Shown in pieces: positions 16,233 through 25,911 of a DNA stretch of 64,000 bases. A program made the position numbers and the translations under genes. This stretch comes from Thalassospira profundimaris WP0211. GTDB lineage: Bacteria; Pseudomonadota; Alphaproteobacteria; Rhodospirillales; Thalassospiraceae. A model generated the notes under the pieces. That model had not been told where the DNA came from, ran no database searches, and saw only the letters and a list, made by a program, of their open reading frames with translations. Position 1 is the stretch's first letter; each line of letters opens with the position of its first letter. The stretch lies in the NCBI RefSeq assembly GCF_000300275.1, contig NZ_AMRN01000002.1:1-64000 (forward strand), read 5' to 3'.

Positions 16233-17051
16233 ATGATCATTACTTGCCCAGAGTGTTCAAAGAAATACTCAGTTAAAACAGAAGCAATCGGTCCGAAAGG
16301 CCGAACCGTGCGCTGTAAAAGCTGCGGCAATAGCTGGTATCAGGACCCGCCTGGCGCAAAGAAGCCAGCCCCGGCCCCGGAAAATGATATTCCGGCCCCG
16401 TTCAATGAAGAAGGGTCGCTGGGTGCTGATTTCAATGCAGATCAGATGGGCGGCGGGCCGGTTGATCCGGGCTTTGAAGAGGCCGACAAGATCCCCGATC
16501 CGCCCCCGATTCCCCAGCAGCTGATTCGCAACAATCCAAAGCCGGAGCCCAAAAAGAAAAAGGGCATCGTTGGCTGGATCATCTTCCTGCTGGTGTTGGG
16601 CGGGATTGGTGCGGGTGGCTATTTCGCCAAGGATCAGATCATCGAACTTTGGCCGCCGATTGCCAAGGTCTATGACATGGTGGGGCTTGATGTGCCGCAT
16701 GTCGGCGAAGGCCTTGATATCCGCGAATTGCCGCCGACCCGCGAAGAAGAGGACGGCGTTGACGTTCTTGTTGTTCGGGCCGAGATCGTCAATATCAGCG
16801 AAGAACCGCGCGCGCTTCCTTACCTTCTGATCGAGCTTCTTGATCCGCTTGATCGTGTGGTACAGCGCAAGAAGGTGCCGCTGATTTATGATGAATCGCT
16901 GGTTCAGTCCGGTGCGGAAATGCCGATGGTGCAACAGATGTTGCCGGTTGGCGAAAGCATGGAAGTCGAAACCAAGATCCGGCGTCCGAACCCGACGGCA
17001 ACCCGCCTGCACGTCACCTTCCTTGACCCGCGCGAGGCGGTTGAGCCCTAA
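16233..17051 (+). CDS. MJ0042-type zinc-ribbon DUF3426 membrane protein
   Basis: A 272-residue protein. Residues 1-40 form a zinc ribbon of the MJ0042 type with two CxxC pairs (CPECSKKY and CKSCGNSW). A proline-rich cytosolic linker follows, then one membrane helix around 112-130 (GIVGWIIFLLVLGGIGAGGYF) and a C-terminal DUF3426 domain of beta-rich character (VLVVRAEIVNISEEPRALPYLLIELLD). This layout is common in alphaproteobacteria, often near ftsEX, and predicts an inner-membrane protein with a cytosolic metal-binding head. Its function is not established. A strong terminator follows the stop. Confidence 0.88.
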   Translation: MIITCPECSKKYSVKTEAIGPKGRTVRCKSCGNSWYQDPPGAKKPAPAPENDIPAPFNEEGSLGADFNADQMGGGPVDPGFEEADKIPDPPPIPQQLIRNNPKPEPKKKKGIVGWIIFLLVLGGIGAGGYFAKDQIIELWPPIAKVYDMVGLDVPHVGEGLDIRELPPTREEEDGVDVLVVRAEIVNISEEPRALPYLLIELLDPLDRVVQRKKVPLIYDESLVQSGAEMPMVQQMLPVGESMEVETKIRRPNPTATRLHVTFLDPREAVEP

Positions 17052-17078
17052 GCGGTTCGCGCAAACATCCTGATTATG

Positions 17079-17109
17079 AGAAAGGCAGCACAACGCGTGC
17101 TGCCTTTCT
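17079..17109. terminator. Bidirectional terminator between convergent genes
   Basis: AGAAAGGCAGCAC (17079-17091) pairs fully with GTGCTGCCTTTCT (17097-17109) across a 5-base loop, and a T-rich stretch follows on the plus strand. It sits 28 bases past the DUF3426 stop and just past the stop of the large minus-strand gene, so it may serve both. Confidence 0.85.
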
Positions 17110-17133
17110 TGTTTTGGGGGTTTCAGTGACCAC

Positions 17134-19587
17134 TCAGAACCGTTTGAGCAAGCGGTCAATATATTCCTGTTCGATTTCCGGGCGTTCAGGATCGCCGGAC
17201 CGGCGGCGGAGTTCCTGCAAGATGCGCCAGGCCCGTTCGAGCGTGTTCACATCCGGGATGGTGGTGGTGCCATCGCCACCGACGGGCCGGCCCAGCGGAT
17301 CACGGCGCCCGGACCCTTCGAAGTCTTCGAGCATCGGGGCGAGTTGGCTTAAGCCTTCCAGCGCGCGGCTGATTTCGCCAATGCCCTGTTGCAGGGCATC
17401 CATGGCTTGTCGCTGATATTGCAGGGCCTCGTGCGACCGGTTGTTGCCAAGTGCCTCTGCCGCCCCGCGCATGGCATCAATCACCGAATTCATGCCGCTG
17501 ACATCGCCAAACTGGCCAAGACCGGGATCGTTGAGGATTTCACCGGCATCGTCGGCAAGACCCTGTTGCTGGTTTGCACGCGGACCATTGCCGTTCTGGG
17601 TGGATGCATTATCGCCTTCATTCATCAGGTCCTGCTGACGGCGCGACAGATCACGCATCCCATCCAGCATTTCGCGGAGCGTCGATGTGATATCCATGCC
17701 GCCCTGACCGGTGGTGACCTGCATGTTTTCGACCAGTTCGCGCAGACGATCGATCAACTGGCGGGCCTGGTCACGCGCACCGGCGCGCATCAGGGCATCG
17801 ATCTGATCGATGATGCGTGACAGGTCCTGTTGCTCAAGCGTTGCACTGCCGGGCGGGAGTTCTTCGTTGGCCTGTTCGGGGCTTTCGCGCATCATGGCGG
17901 CAAGATATTCATTCAGCGCCTGACGATATTCTTCAATCAGGCGGGCGATTTCGCTTTCGGTGACATCGGGGTTGGCAAGGGCCTCAAGCAGGCGTTCCTC
18001 GGCCTCCATCAGGTTGCGTTCGGCAATGCCGTAGGAACCCCGTTCGATCTCCTCGGCGACATGCCACAGAAGGCCTGCGACATCCTGATGGGTGGCGCGG
18101 TTTTGCAGGTTGGACGCCAGCCGGCTTTCGGCCACCGAAAGGGTCAGGAACACACCGAGATGGCCGTTAAAGGCCTGCGGGGCGAACAGGATCGGCAGCA
18201 GGGCCTGATGCATTTCAAGTGCGCGGTCGGGATAGCGCAGCAAACCGCGCCGGATATCAATCAGCTTTTGCGCCACCGGATGGCTGAATTCCCGTTCGGG
18301 CAACATCAGGGAACGGATATCGCTTTCACCACGCTGATCGGCATTATCGTTTGATACCATCTGGATATTGACCGGCAAGCCCGCCCAGGGATGGGCGACA
18401 AGATCAATAAAACGCGGGCCTTCGATGCGGGTCGGCATGGCGCCGGCACTGCTTGTAACGCCAGCCGCATCGCCCTTGAGATCAATTACCACCTGATCAA
18501 TCGGGCCATATTGTTTGATCATGCCGTCCTCGGCCGCGGGCGTGATCACCAGATCAAGACTGGCGAGGCCATAATCATCGCTGGCGACGTAATCAAGGCG
18601 CACGTGATCGCGCCGGGTGATGGTCGGCGGGCTGACGAAGGAAAGGCTTGGCACATTATCGGCCAGCAATTCGATATCAAGGGTCAGGCGATCATTGCCC
18701 CAGACCGATATGCGCCATTGGCCGGGCTGGTCGATTGCGGTGGACAGCACATAGCTGTTCTCGGCCCCCTCGGTAAAGGATTGCGCGCCGGTCGGGGTGG
18801 TCAGGGTCGGTTCCCAGATGCTTGTGATGCTGCCATCAAGGGTCGATCCCGCCGGGACCTGAACAGTGATGACGTCACTGGTCTTGTCAGAGGTCGTATT
18901 ACCTGTGTTTTCGGATTGGCGAGCACCTGTGGCATCGGCATTGGACAGGGCACTGAACTGCAAGATGCGCGGTATTTGCCCGGTATAGGCCGGTGGGGTG
19001 ACCCAAAGGGTGGCGCTGAAGTCGGCCGCACCAAGGCGCTGAAGCGGGCTGAAGGCCTTTGAAAAGCGTTCCTCGGCATGTTCAAGGCCGGTCATCAGGC
19101 CGACAAACACCAGCAACACAGGAATGGCGGTCAGGCCAAAGCGGTCGACCCGGGTGATGGCGGGCAGGGGGCGCGACAGCCGGAGCTTTGCCAGTGCGGC
19201 TTCATGCAGGCCCAGTTGACGCTGCCAGAGGTAGCTGGTCAGTGGGTCGTCGGTTTCTGGGACGTGATCTTCAAGGCTTTGCAGCGGGTTGTTATCAAGC
19301 TGGTTGTCCACCTCGATCCGGTGCAGGATGTCGCGGCGCGTCGGCATTTTGAAATTGCGCCACGGGGCGACCACGGCAACCATGACCGCGACCGACAGGA
19401 CGGACAGCAACATGATGTGCCCGGTCGCGGGGAGAAGTTCAAACGTTCCGGTCAGGGTCAGACCAACGATCAAAAGCCCGATCGAAAGCGCCGGGATCAG
19501 ACAGGGCCAGACAGATTCCCACACCATCACCAAGCGCGTCTTGCGCACATGGCGTTCCATCTTGGGATAGGGTGGTATCAACGACAT
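17134..19587 (-). CDS. TIGR02302/DUF4175-family large membrane protein
   Basis: An 817-residue protein with two or three N-terminal membrane helices (SVWPCLIPALSIGLLIVGLTL, HIMLLSVLSVAVMVAVVAPW), another near residue 150 (TAIPVLLVFVGLMTGL), then a long periplasmic region. The C-terminal 300 residues are glutamine- and arginine-rich and helical (LEQQDLSRIIDQIDALMRAGARDQARQLIDRL, then repeated QQGLADDAGEI-like segments). This matches the alphaproteobacterial TIGR02302 family of unknown function. The ATG at 19587 has a very close AAAGG; MERHVRK nine codons later is an alternative. Position beside argH-lysA and the DUF3426 gene gives no clear role. Confidence 0.85.
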   Translation of the reverse strand: MSLIPPYPKMERHVRKTRLVMVWESVWPCLIPALSIGLLIVGLTLTGTFELLPATGHIMLLSVLSVAVMVAVVAPWRNFKMPTRRDILHRIEVDNQLDNNPLQSLEDHVPETDDPLTSYLWQRQLGLHEAALAKLRLSRPLPAITRVDRFGLTAIPVLLVFVGLMTGLEHAEERFSKAFSPLQRLGAADFSATLWVTPPAYTGQIPRILQFSALSNADATGARQSENTGNTTSDKTSDVITVQVPAGSTLDGSITSIWEPTLTTPTGAQSFTEGAENSYVLSTAIDQPGQWRISVWGNDRLTLDIELLADNVPSLSFVSPPTITRRDHVRLDYVASDDYGLASLDLVITPAAEDGMIKQYGPIDQVVIDLKGDAAGVTSSAGAMPTRIEGPRFIDLVAHPWAGLPVNIQMVSNDNADQRGESDIRSLMLPEREFSHPVAQKLIDIRRGLLRYPDRALEMHQALLPILFAPQAFNGHLGVFLTLSVAESRLASNLQNRATHQDVAGLLWHVAEEIERGSYGIAERNLMEAEERLLEALANPDVTESEIARLIEEYRQALNEYLAAMMRESPEQANEELPPGSATLEQQDLSRIIDQIDALMRAGARDQARQLIDRLRELVENMQVTTGQGGMDITSTLREMLDGMRDLSRRQQDLMNEGDNASTQNGNGPRANQQQGLADDAGEILNDPGLGQFGDVSGMNSVIDAMRGAAEALGNNRSHEALQYQRQAMDALQQGIGEISRALEGLSQLAPMLEDFEGSGRRDPLGRPVGGDGTTTIPDVNTLERAWRILQELRRRSGDPERPEIEQEYIDRLLKRF

Positions 19588-19705
19588 GCCTTTGAGCCCT
19601 GCTTGCCGACATATTGCGCGTTGTATCCGGCATTCTGGCACAACCCGCTTCTTTAAAGCTTGGTCTTTTGGCAGGGCGGGTCAAGCAATTCGACGGGATT
19701 GGGCA

Positions 19706-19740
19706 AAATAAAAGGGCGGCTGACAAATGGCCAGCCGCCC
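19706..19740 (-). terminator. Terminator after lysA
   Basis: On the minus strand GGGCGGCTG (19732-19740) and CAGCCGCCC (19714-19722) form a 9-bp GC stem followed by TTTTATTTT. It is 35 bases after the lysA stop and closes the argH-lptM-lysA operon. Confidence 0.88.
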
Positions 19741-19774
19741 CGAAAGCGTTAAAAACCGAAACGGAATGCCGGTC

Positions 19775-21046
19775 TTATGCGTTGCTGAGCCAGGAGGGGA
19801 CCTGATCCATGTTGATCAGATCGTCAATTTCCTGACGCGGGCGGACGATGGCAAAGTTGTTGCCCTTGACCAGCACTTCAGGTGTCAGCGCACGGGTGTT
19901 GTAGGTCGATGACATGACCGCGCCATAGGCCCCCGCTGACATGACGGCGACCAGATCGCCAGCCTTGAGATCATCGGGAAGGTCGCGGTCCTTGCCAAAG
20001 GTGTCACCGGTTTCGCAAACCGGGCCGACCACATCAACCTTGACCTGCTTGTCACCGTCAGTCTGTTCATCGACCGGGATGATTTCGTGATAGGCGCCAT
20101 AAAGTGTCGGGCGGATCAGGTCGTTCATCGCGGCATCAAGAATGACAAAGCGTTTTGCTTCGCCGTCTTTGATATACATGACGCGCGACACCATGATCCC
20201 GGCATTGCCGGCAATCAAACGACCCGGTTCGAGCGTGATGTGACAGCCAAGATGGCCGACGGTTTCGCGCACCATCTGACCATAGGCATCGGGAAGCGGC
20301 GGTGTTTCACCCTGATAGGCAATGCCAAGCCCGCCACCAAGATCGAGATTGCGGATATCGATACCCTCAGATCGCAGCTGTTCGACCAGCCCGGCCAGAC
20401 GCGTAAACGCCTCGCGGAACGGGGCCAGATCGGTCAGCTGGGAGCCGATATGCATGGCGATCCCGGTGACCTCGATACCATCCATGGCGGCGGCTTCACG
20501 GTAAACCTCGATCGCGCGGGTCCAGTCGATGCCGAATTTGTTTTCAGCCTTGCCGGTGGCGATCTTTTCGTGGGTTTTGGCATCGACATGCGGATTAACA
20601 CGCAACGCAATGCGCGCCTTTTTACCCATGTCGATGGCAACACGGTTAAGCTCAACCAGTTCGGGGATGCTTTCGACATTGATCTGGGCAATGTCGGCGT
20701 CAAGGGCTTCGCGCATTTCGGCATCGGCCTTGCCAACCCCGGAAAAGATGATCTTTGCCGGGGGCATGCCCGCACGAAGCGCACGGCGCATTTCACCAAC
20801 CGAAACAACGTCAGCACCCGCCCCAAGATTGGCGAGTGTTTTCAAGACCGCCTGATTGGAGTTTGCCTTAACGGCAAAGCACACGGTGGCATCAAGCCCG
20901 TCAAATGCGTCGGCATAGACCTTGTAATGGCGTTCCAGGGTCGCGGTCGAATAGCAGAAGAACGGGGTTCCGACCTTGTCAGCCATTTCCCGGATCGAGA
21001 CGCCTTCGGCGTACAGTTCGCCGTTGATATATTCAAAATGGTTCAT
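19775..21046 (-). CDS. lysA: Diaminopimelate decarboxylase
   Basis: Decarboxylates meso-diaminopimelate to lysine, the last step of lysine synthesis. The 423-residue PLP enzyme shows the Schiff-base lysine K60 in TVCFAVKANSN, the LNLGGGLGI-like glycine loop (here LDLGGGLGIAYQG), ITLEPGRLIAGNAG, and the C-terminal GPVCETGDTFGKDR motif with the active-site cysteine. The ATG at 21046 overlaps the stop of the small lipoprotein gene upstream (ATGA), so translation is coupled. A longer open frame upstream is explained by the overlapping argH and lptM region and is not coding in this frame. Confidence 0.96.
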   Translation of the reverse strand: MNHFEYINGELYAEGVSIREMADKVGTPFFCYSTATLERHYKVYADAFDGLDATVCFAVKANSNQAVLKTLANLGAGADVVSVGEMRRALRAGMPPAKIIFSGVGKADAEMREALDADIAQINVESIPELVELNRVAIDMGKKARIALRVNPHVDAKTHEKIATGKAENKFGIDWTRAIEVYREAAAMDGIEVTGIAMHIGSQLTDLAPFREAFTRLAGLVEQLRSEGIDIRNLDLGGGLGIAYQGETPPLPDAYGQMVRETVGHLGCHITLEPGRLIAGNAGIMVSRVMYIKDGEAKRFVILDAAMNDLIRPTLYGAYHEIIPVDEQTDGDKQVKVDVVGPVCETGDTFGKDRDLPDDLKAGDLVAVMSAGAYGAVMSSTYNTRALTPEVLVKGNNFAIVRPRQEIDDLINMDQVPSWLSNA

Positions 21047-21189
21047 TGGGCCGGGTAATCCCTTGGATATTCGTAACCTTTGTCGGTCGGCGGTTCGAGC
21101 GGGCCTTTTTTGCCACAGGCCGCAACTGAAAGCCCCAACATGACGGCAAGCGCAACAACGGTGCTGCGTTTCAACAGGTTGCTGTTCAT
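21043..21189 (-). CDS. lptM: LptM-like small lipoprotein
   Basis: A 48-residue lipoprotein squeezed between argH and lysA with four-base ATGA overlaps at both ends. It has a basic N-terminus, a hydrophobic core, a VAAC lipobox and the diagnostic [10 protein letters not shown] sequence shared with LptM (formerly YifL). LptM is an outer-membrane lipoprotein that helps the LptD-LptE lipopolysaccharide translocon mature. The family usually lies beside lysA or dapF, as here. It is short enough to be missed by automatic gene calling. The overlaps mean its output is tied to lysine and arginine gene expression. Confidence 0.9.
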   Translation of the reverse strand: MNSNLLKRSTVVALAVMLGLSVAACGKKGPLEPPTDKGYEYPRDYPAQ

Positions 21190-22601
21190 TTGAGGAACCT
21201 TTCCTTTGCCGCGGCAACGGATTCCTTGACCCGGACCGGGGCGGTGCCGCCAAAGCTTTGGCGGGCGGCAACCGATGCCTCGACTGTCAGCACATCATAA
21301 ACCGCATTGGTGATTTTGGGTTCGATGCCTTGCAGGTCTTCAAGCGACAGCTGGTCAAGATCGCAGCCCTTGGTTTCGGCCAGTTTCACGGTCGCGCCAA
21401 CAACGTGATGCGCATCACGGAACGGCATGCCAAGTTCGGCAACCAGCCAGTCGGCAAGGTCGGTGGCGGTGGTGTAACCCGCACCGGCAGCGGCACGCAT
21501 ATTATCGGCAAAGACCTTCATGTCGGCGATCATGCCGGTCATGGCGGCAACACACAGACCAAGATGGTCATGGGCCTGGAAGACGGGTTCCTTGTCTTCC
21601 TGCATGTCCTTGGAATAGGCGAGCGGCAGGCCCTTCATCGACAGCATCAAGCCGTTATAGCAGCCAACAATACGCCCGATTTTCGAGCGGATCAGTTCCG
21701 CCGCATCCGGGTTGCGTTTTTGCGGCATGATTGAAGAGCCGGTCGAAAACTTGTCAGACATGCCGATAAAGCGGAACTGGGCCGAACACCAGATGACCAT
21801 TTCTTCGGCCAGACGAGACAGATGCATGGCAGCAATCGATGCGGCATTGAGGTATTCAAGCGCAAAGTCACGATCCGATACCGCATCGAGCGAGTTCGCC
21901 GTCGGGCGATCAAAGCCCAGCGCACTTGCCGTCATGTGACGATCAATCGGGTATGGTGTGCCAGCCAGGGCGGCGGAGCCCAGCGGGTTTTCGTTAATGC
22001 GCGTGCGGCAATCGGCAACGCGCCCGCGATCACGGCCAAACATTTCGACATAGGCCAGAAGATGATGGCCGAACGTGACCGGCTGGGCGGCCTGAAGGTG
22101 GGTGAAGCCCGGCATGATGGTTTCAGCATGGGTTTCAGCCTGCGCAATCAGGGCTTCCTGAAGGCCTTTGAGGCCGACCTCAAGATCGCCAAGTGCAACG
22201 TCACGGACCCAGAGTTTGAAGTCGGTCGCGACCTGATCATTGCGCGAGCGCGCAGTATGCAGGCGACCAGCGGCCGGGCCGATCAATTCGCGCAGGCGGC
22301 TTTCGACATTCATGTGGATGTCTTCAAGAGCGGCGGAGAATTTGAAGGCGCCGCTCTCGATTTCTTGAAGAATCTGGTCTAGACCGTTGGTGATCTTTTC
22401 GCCATCTTCAGCAGGAATGATGTTCTGCTTGACCAGCATGGCGCAGTGGGCCTTCGAGCCCTGAATGTCCTGGGCGTAAAGGCGTTTGTCAAAACCGATG
22501 GAAGCGTTGATTTCTTCCATGATGGCTGACGGGCCTGCTTCGAAGCGGCCGCCCCAAAGGGAGTTTGCGTTTTTCTGGTCAGTGGCGTTTTGATCGGTCA
22601 T
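21186..22601 (-). CDS. argH: Argininosuccinate lyase
   Basis: Splits argininosuccinate to arginine and fumarate in the cytoplasm. The 471-residue member of the fumarase/aspartase superfamily carries [11 protein letters not shown] near the start, [18 protein letters not shown] with the catalytic histidine region, and the superfamily signature [15 protein letters not shown] with the catalytic serine loop. The gene is first in the argH-lptM-lysA operon, with overlapping stop and start codons to lptM. A thioredoxin-like gene is divergent with its start almost touching, so their promoters must overlap the coding ends. Confidence 0.97.
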   Translation of the reverse strand: MTDQNATDQKNANSLWGGRFEAGPSAIMEEINASIGFDKRLYAQDIQGSKAHCAMLVKQNIIPAEDGEKITNGLDQILQEIESGAFKFSAALEDIHMNVESRLRELIGPAAGRLHTARSRNDQVATDFKLWVRDVALGDLEVGLKGLQEALIAQAETHAETIMPGFTHLQAAQPVTFGHHLLAYVEMFGRDRGRVADCRTRINENPLGSAALAGTPYPIDRHMTASALGFDRPTANSLDAVSDRDFALEYLNAASIAAMHLSRLAEEMVIWCSAQFRFIGMSDKFSTGSSIMPQKRNPDAAELIRSKIGRIVGCYNGLMLSMKGLPLAYSKDMQEDKEPVFQAHDHLGLCVAAMTGMIADMKVFADNMRAAAGAGYTTATDLADWLVAELGMPFRDAHHVVGATVKLAETKGCDLDQLSLEDLQGIEPKITNAVYDVLTVEASVAARQSFGGTAPVRVKESVAAAKERFLK

Positions 22602-22632
22602 CGTGATCCGCAGTCTTGGAAAGGTGGGTGTT

Positions 22633-23193
22633 GTGAAAGCATTGCTTCGTTACGTAAAACTTGGCGTGATTGTCGCCATCTCGGGCATTTATGCAACCCC
22701 TGCCTTTGCTGATACGCAATTCCCGCAAGAACTTTCAAAGATGGTCATGCCATCCGAAGGGGGTTCTTTGCCCGAAGATCTGGCGTTTGTCGATGAAAAT
22801 GGCAACGAGGTCGCCTTTAACAGCCTGAAAGGACAGGTTGTTCTGGTCAATCTGTGGGCGACCTGGTGTGTGCCCTGCGTCAAGGAAATGCCCGATCTGG
22901 ATCGCCTGGCGGTCGAGATGGCCGATAAGCCGTTCCGGGTTCTCGCACTTAGTCAGGACCGTGGCGGGGCGGATGCGGTGCGCGAATTCTTTGAAACCAA
23001 TGGAATCGAGAACCTTGATATCGTTCTGGATCCGCGTGGGGCGATTGCGCGTCAGATGGGGGCACGCGGCCTTCCGACCAGTTTTGTCTATGACGCCAAG
23101 GGTGATTTGCGCGGCAAGCTTGAAGGCATTGCGCGCTGGGATGCGCCAGAGGTCATCACCTATTTCGATCAGTTGATTGATCAAACGTCCTGA
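22633..23193 (+). CDS. TlpA-like periplasmic thioredoxin
   Basis: A 186-residue thiol-disulfide protein. The GTG at 22633 is chosen because AAGGTGGG precedes it and the product then begins with a normal signal peptide ([24 protein letters not shown]) cleaved before DTQFP. An earlier GTG at 22603 would add ten residues. The mature part is a TlpA/ResA-type thioredoxin with active site WCVPC in [16 protein letters not shown] and the cis-proline loop GLPTSFVYD. Such proteins reduce cytochrome c apoprotein or other periplasmic disulfides. It is divergent from argH, a pairing also seen in related alphaproteobacteria, and converges with rbsK. Confidence 0.9.
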   Translation: MKALLRYVKLGVIVAISGIYATPAFADTQFPQELSKMVMPSEGGSLPEDLAFVDENGNEVAFNSLKGQVVLVNLWATWCVPCVKEMPDLDRLAVEMADKPFRVLALSQDRGGADAVREFFETNGIENLDIVLDPRGAIARQMGARGLPTSFVYDAKGDLRGKLEGIARWDAPEVITYFDQLIDQTS

Positions 23194-23210
23194 GCGCAAG
23201 TGACACGGTC

Positions 23211-24134
23211 TTAGGCGTTGCCTTCGATCAGGGACAAAACATCGGCAAGGCGTGGTGCAGCCTCGGCAGCACCATTGTTGGTGGTGGAAAGCGCGCCGGT
23301 CGCACAGGCAAAGCGCACGGCATCCTTGAGCGACTGATCACCATGCAGGGCGACAGCCAACCCGGCATTGAAGCAATCGCCTGCGCCCACCGTATCAACC
23401 GTGTTGACCACAAAGCCCGGAACCATACCGGTTTGCCCGCCCGATGAATAGAACGCACCATCGCCGCCCATTTTGATGATGACGGTTTCCGGGCCCATGT
23501 CATGCAGCTTGATGCTGGCGCTACTGGCGGTGGCCTCATCCACAGGGTCAATACCGGTGAGGGCCAAGCATTCGCTTTGGTTCGGCGTGACGATATGGGT
23601 AAGGGCCAGTAGATCACGCATGACCACCAGATCGGCGACCGGGGCCGGATCAAGCATCACCTTTGCCTTGCCTTCACGGGCATATTTGATGGCGCAATCA
23701 ATGGCGACTACCGGGCATTCCAGCTGCAGCAGCAGATAGTCGCAATCGCGCAGGTAATCCTGTTTTTCATGCAAATCAGACCGGGTCATGGTCATGTTGG
23801 CCCCGCCAACGACCGTGATCATGTTCTCGCCTGCTTCATCAATCGAAATCAGGGCAATGCCGGTCTGGGCTTCGTCGGCGACGATGAGATGGGTGGTATC
23901 AAGTCCCTCGGCCGCGAGCGTTTCAATCAGCTGATTGCCAAGCATGTCATCACCGATCTTGGAGATGAAGACCGGATCGACCCCAAGACGTGCAACTGCA
24001 AGCGCCTGATTGCAGCCCTTGCCACCCGGGCCGGTTTTATAGGCTTGGGAGGATACCGTTTGTCCCTGCACTGGAAGCTTTGCCACACGGGCGGCGAAAT
24101 CAAAGTTCGAGCTTCCAACCACTACAATCGTCAT
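23211..24134 (-). CDS. rbsK: Ribokinase
   Basis: A 307-residue PfkB-family sugar kinase that phosphorylates ribose at O5. It has the N-terminal signature GPGGKGCNQALAVARLG (usually GGKGANQA; alanine is replaced by cysteine here) and the C-terminal signature NTVDTVGAGDCFNAGLAVAL with the catalytic aspartate, along with a GADGAFY-like loop (MGGDGAFYSSGG). Length is normal. It lies downstream of xylB on the same strand with a 150-base gap, suggesting pentose catabolism, although no pentose transporter or regulator is in the window. Another PfkB substrate such as deoxyribose is possible. Confidence 0.9.
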   Translation of the reverse strand: MTIVVVGSSNFDFAARVAKLPVQGQTVSSQAYKTGPGGKGCNQALAVARLGVDPVFISKIGDDMLGNQLIETLAAEGLDTTHLIVADEAQTGIALISIDEAGENMITVVGGANMTMTRSDLHEKQDYLRDCDYLLLQLECPVVAIDCAIKYAREGKAKVMLDPAPVADLVVMRDLLALTHIVTPNQSECLALTGIDPVDEATASSASIKLHDMGPETVIIKMGGDGAFYSSGGQTGMVPGFVVNTVDTVGAGDCFNAGLAVALHGDQSLKDAVRFACATGALSTTNNGAAEAAPRLADVLSLIEGNA

Positions 24135-24284
24135 ATCTGTCCGTGCTTATAAATTAATGCCATCAGATTAATGTTGGCACCCGGGCGGGGGTTTAAAAGG
24201 CGCGTCTGGCAAAATTCGACCAAATCGAGGAATTTTATTTAAAAACCGGTGTTTAGCCTATTCTTTGGATGGGGCATGCCTGCC

Positions 24285-25751
24285 CTAGTTCGGGGTGAAT
24301 TCGTCAGACAAAGCAGCGTAAATCCGCTGGAACTTGGCAAAGCGCGGCTGATAAGCGTCACGACGTGACATGTCGGGTTCAACGACTTCTTCGATCACGG
24401 GTTTGACGCAGACATCCGTGACCGGTTCGTTGGTGAGCGCCAAACGCGCAAGGCGCGCCGCACCGAATGCCGGGCCTTTGGTGGCACCTTCGTAGCGGGC
24501 AAGCGGTTTGCCAAGGATATCGGCGATCATTTGAATCCAGTAGCGACTGCGTGCACCCCCGCCAATGACGCCCGGCAGATCACAATAGGTGCCAGCCGCA
24601 TTCAGGCGCGATTTGGCGTCGCTGAGCGCAAAGCCGACACCCTCGAGAACGGCCTGCACCATGGCTTCGCGATTGGTGTCACTGCCCAGACCAAAGAAAA
24701 CGCCACGGGCATAGGGATTGTTATGCGGGGTGCGCTCGCCGTTCAGATAGGGCAGGAACAGGATATCAGATGGTGCCTTGTGCTGTGCCTCGACCCGATT
24801 GAGCAGGTCGGTGATGTCACTTTCACCCAGAAGGTCTGCGGCCCATTTCAGGCAGCTTGCGCCATTGAGCAACACCGCCATCTGAAACCAGTGGTTCGGG
24901 ATGGCGTGGGCAAAGCTGTGCAGCAATTCTTCGGGCTTGGGCCTGTATTTGTCCGAGGCGACGAAAATCTGTGATGAGGTACCAAGCGAGATGAAGCCAT
25001 CACCATGGGCAACCGCCCCGACACCGATGCCACCAGTGGCCGCATCACCGCCACCCCCAGCAATGATAACACCATCGGCCATGCCCCAGCGCGCCGCCAG
25101 ATTGGCGTGAAGGGTGCCTGTGATATCAGATCCCTCGACCAGTCCGGGGAGTTGATCAGGTGTCAGGCCGCAGGCGGCAATCGCACTTTCATTCCAGCTG
25201 CGGCTTTGTTCATCAAGCCACAGGGTGCCAGCCGCATCGGACATTTCCGTGACCTTGTCGCCAGACAGGCAAAAGCGGATGTAGTCCTTGGGCAGCAGGA
25301 TGGTTTTGATTTTGGCAAAAACATCAGGTTCGTGTTTTTGCAGCCAGATCAGTTTGGGGGCGGTCATGCCTGACATGGTGGCAACCCCGGCACGCGCGCC
25401 AAGGTCGGGAAGGGTTGCATCAAGTTCGGCGCATTCGCGCATCGCACGGCCATCATTCCACAGGATGGCGGGACGCAGCGGTTTGTCATCGTCACCCAGC
25501 AAGGTCGCACCATGCATCTGGCCTGACAGGCCGATGGCACGGGTTGCGGCAATGGCGGACGGGTTCTGGCGGTGCAATTCATCAATCGCACGGGTGGTGG
25601 CATCCCACCAGTCTTCGGGGTTTTGTTCGCTCCAGAACGGTTTGGGGCTGGACACGCGTAAAGGGACATCAGCCTCGGAAAGGGTGACCGAGTTTTCGTC
25701 AATCAGTAGTGCCTTGACTGCCGATGTGCCGACATCAATTCCGAGATACAT
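24285..25751 (-). CDS. xylB: Xylulokinase
   Basis: A 488-residue FGGY-family carbohydrate kinase. It opens with YLGIDVGTSAVKALLIDE (phosphate-1 motif) and contains GLSGQMHGATLL, the xylulokinase-specific MHG segment with downstream WNDGRA. The second FGGY signature region follows as the GLGSDTNREAMVQAVLEGVGFAL block and VIGGGARSRYWIQMIADIL. It phosphorylates D-xylulose to xylulose 5-phosphate for the pentose phosphate pathway. rbsK follows on the same strand. The isomerase gene xylA is not in the window, so the substrate may reach it by another route, for example polyol oxidation. Confidence 0.92.
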   Translation of the reverse strand: MYLGIDVGTSAVKALLIDENSVTLSEADVPLRVSSPKPFWSEQNPEDWWDATTRAIDELHRQNPSAIAATRAIGLSGQMHGATLLGDDDKPLRPAILWNDGRAMRECAELDATLPDLGARAGVATMSGMTAPKLIWLQKHEPDVFAKIKTILLPKDYIRFCLSGDKVTEMSDAAGTLWLDEQSRSWNESAIAACGLTPDQLPGLVEGSDITGTLHANLAARWGMADGVIIAGGGGDAATGGIGVGAVAHGDGFISLGTSSQIFVASDKYRPKPEELLHSFAHAIPNHWFQMAVLLNGASCLKWAADLLGESDITDLLNRVEAQHKAPSDILFLPYLNGERTPHNNPYARGVFFGLGSDTNREAMVQAVLEGVGFALSDAKSRLNAAGTYCDLPGVIGGGARSRYWIQMIADILGKPLARYEGATKGPAFGAARLARLALTNEPVTDVCVKPVIEEVVEPDMSRRDAYQPRFAKFQRIYAALSDEFTPN

Positions 25752-25846
25752 GTTCGGACGGCCTCCAGAACCGTTTGATTTTTCCCGACATCATGATTGC
25801 GCGGGTTAGAGTAATCGCCATTCCAGATGGTTGAAGCACGGAATGC

Positions 25847-25878
25847 AACAAAAAAAGCCGCTGCGGGGCAGCGGCTTT
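25847..25878. terminator. Strong terminator after hbd
   Basis: AAAGCCGCTGC (25854-25864) pairs completely with GCAGCGGCTTT (25868-25878) across a 3-base loop. On the minus strand it ends in a long T run, 34 bases past the hbd stop. It separates the etfBA-hbd block from xylB. Confidence 0.9.
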
Positions 25879-25911
25879 GATGTCTTGATGCCAACGTCGG
25901 CCTGCGACCGG

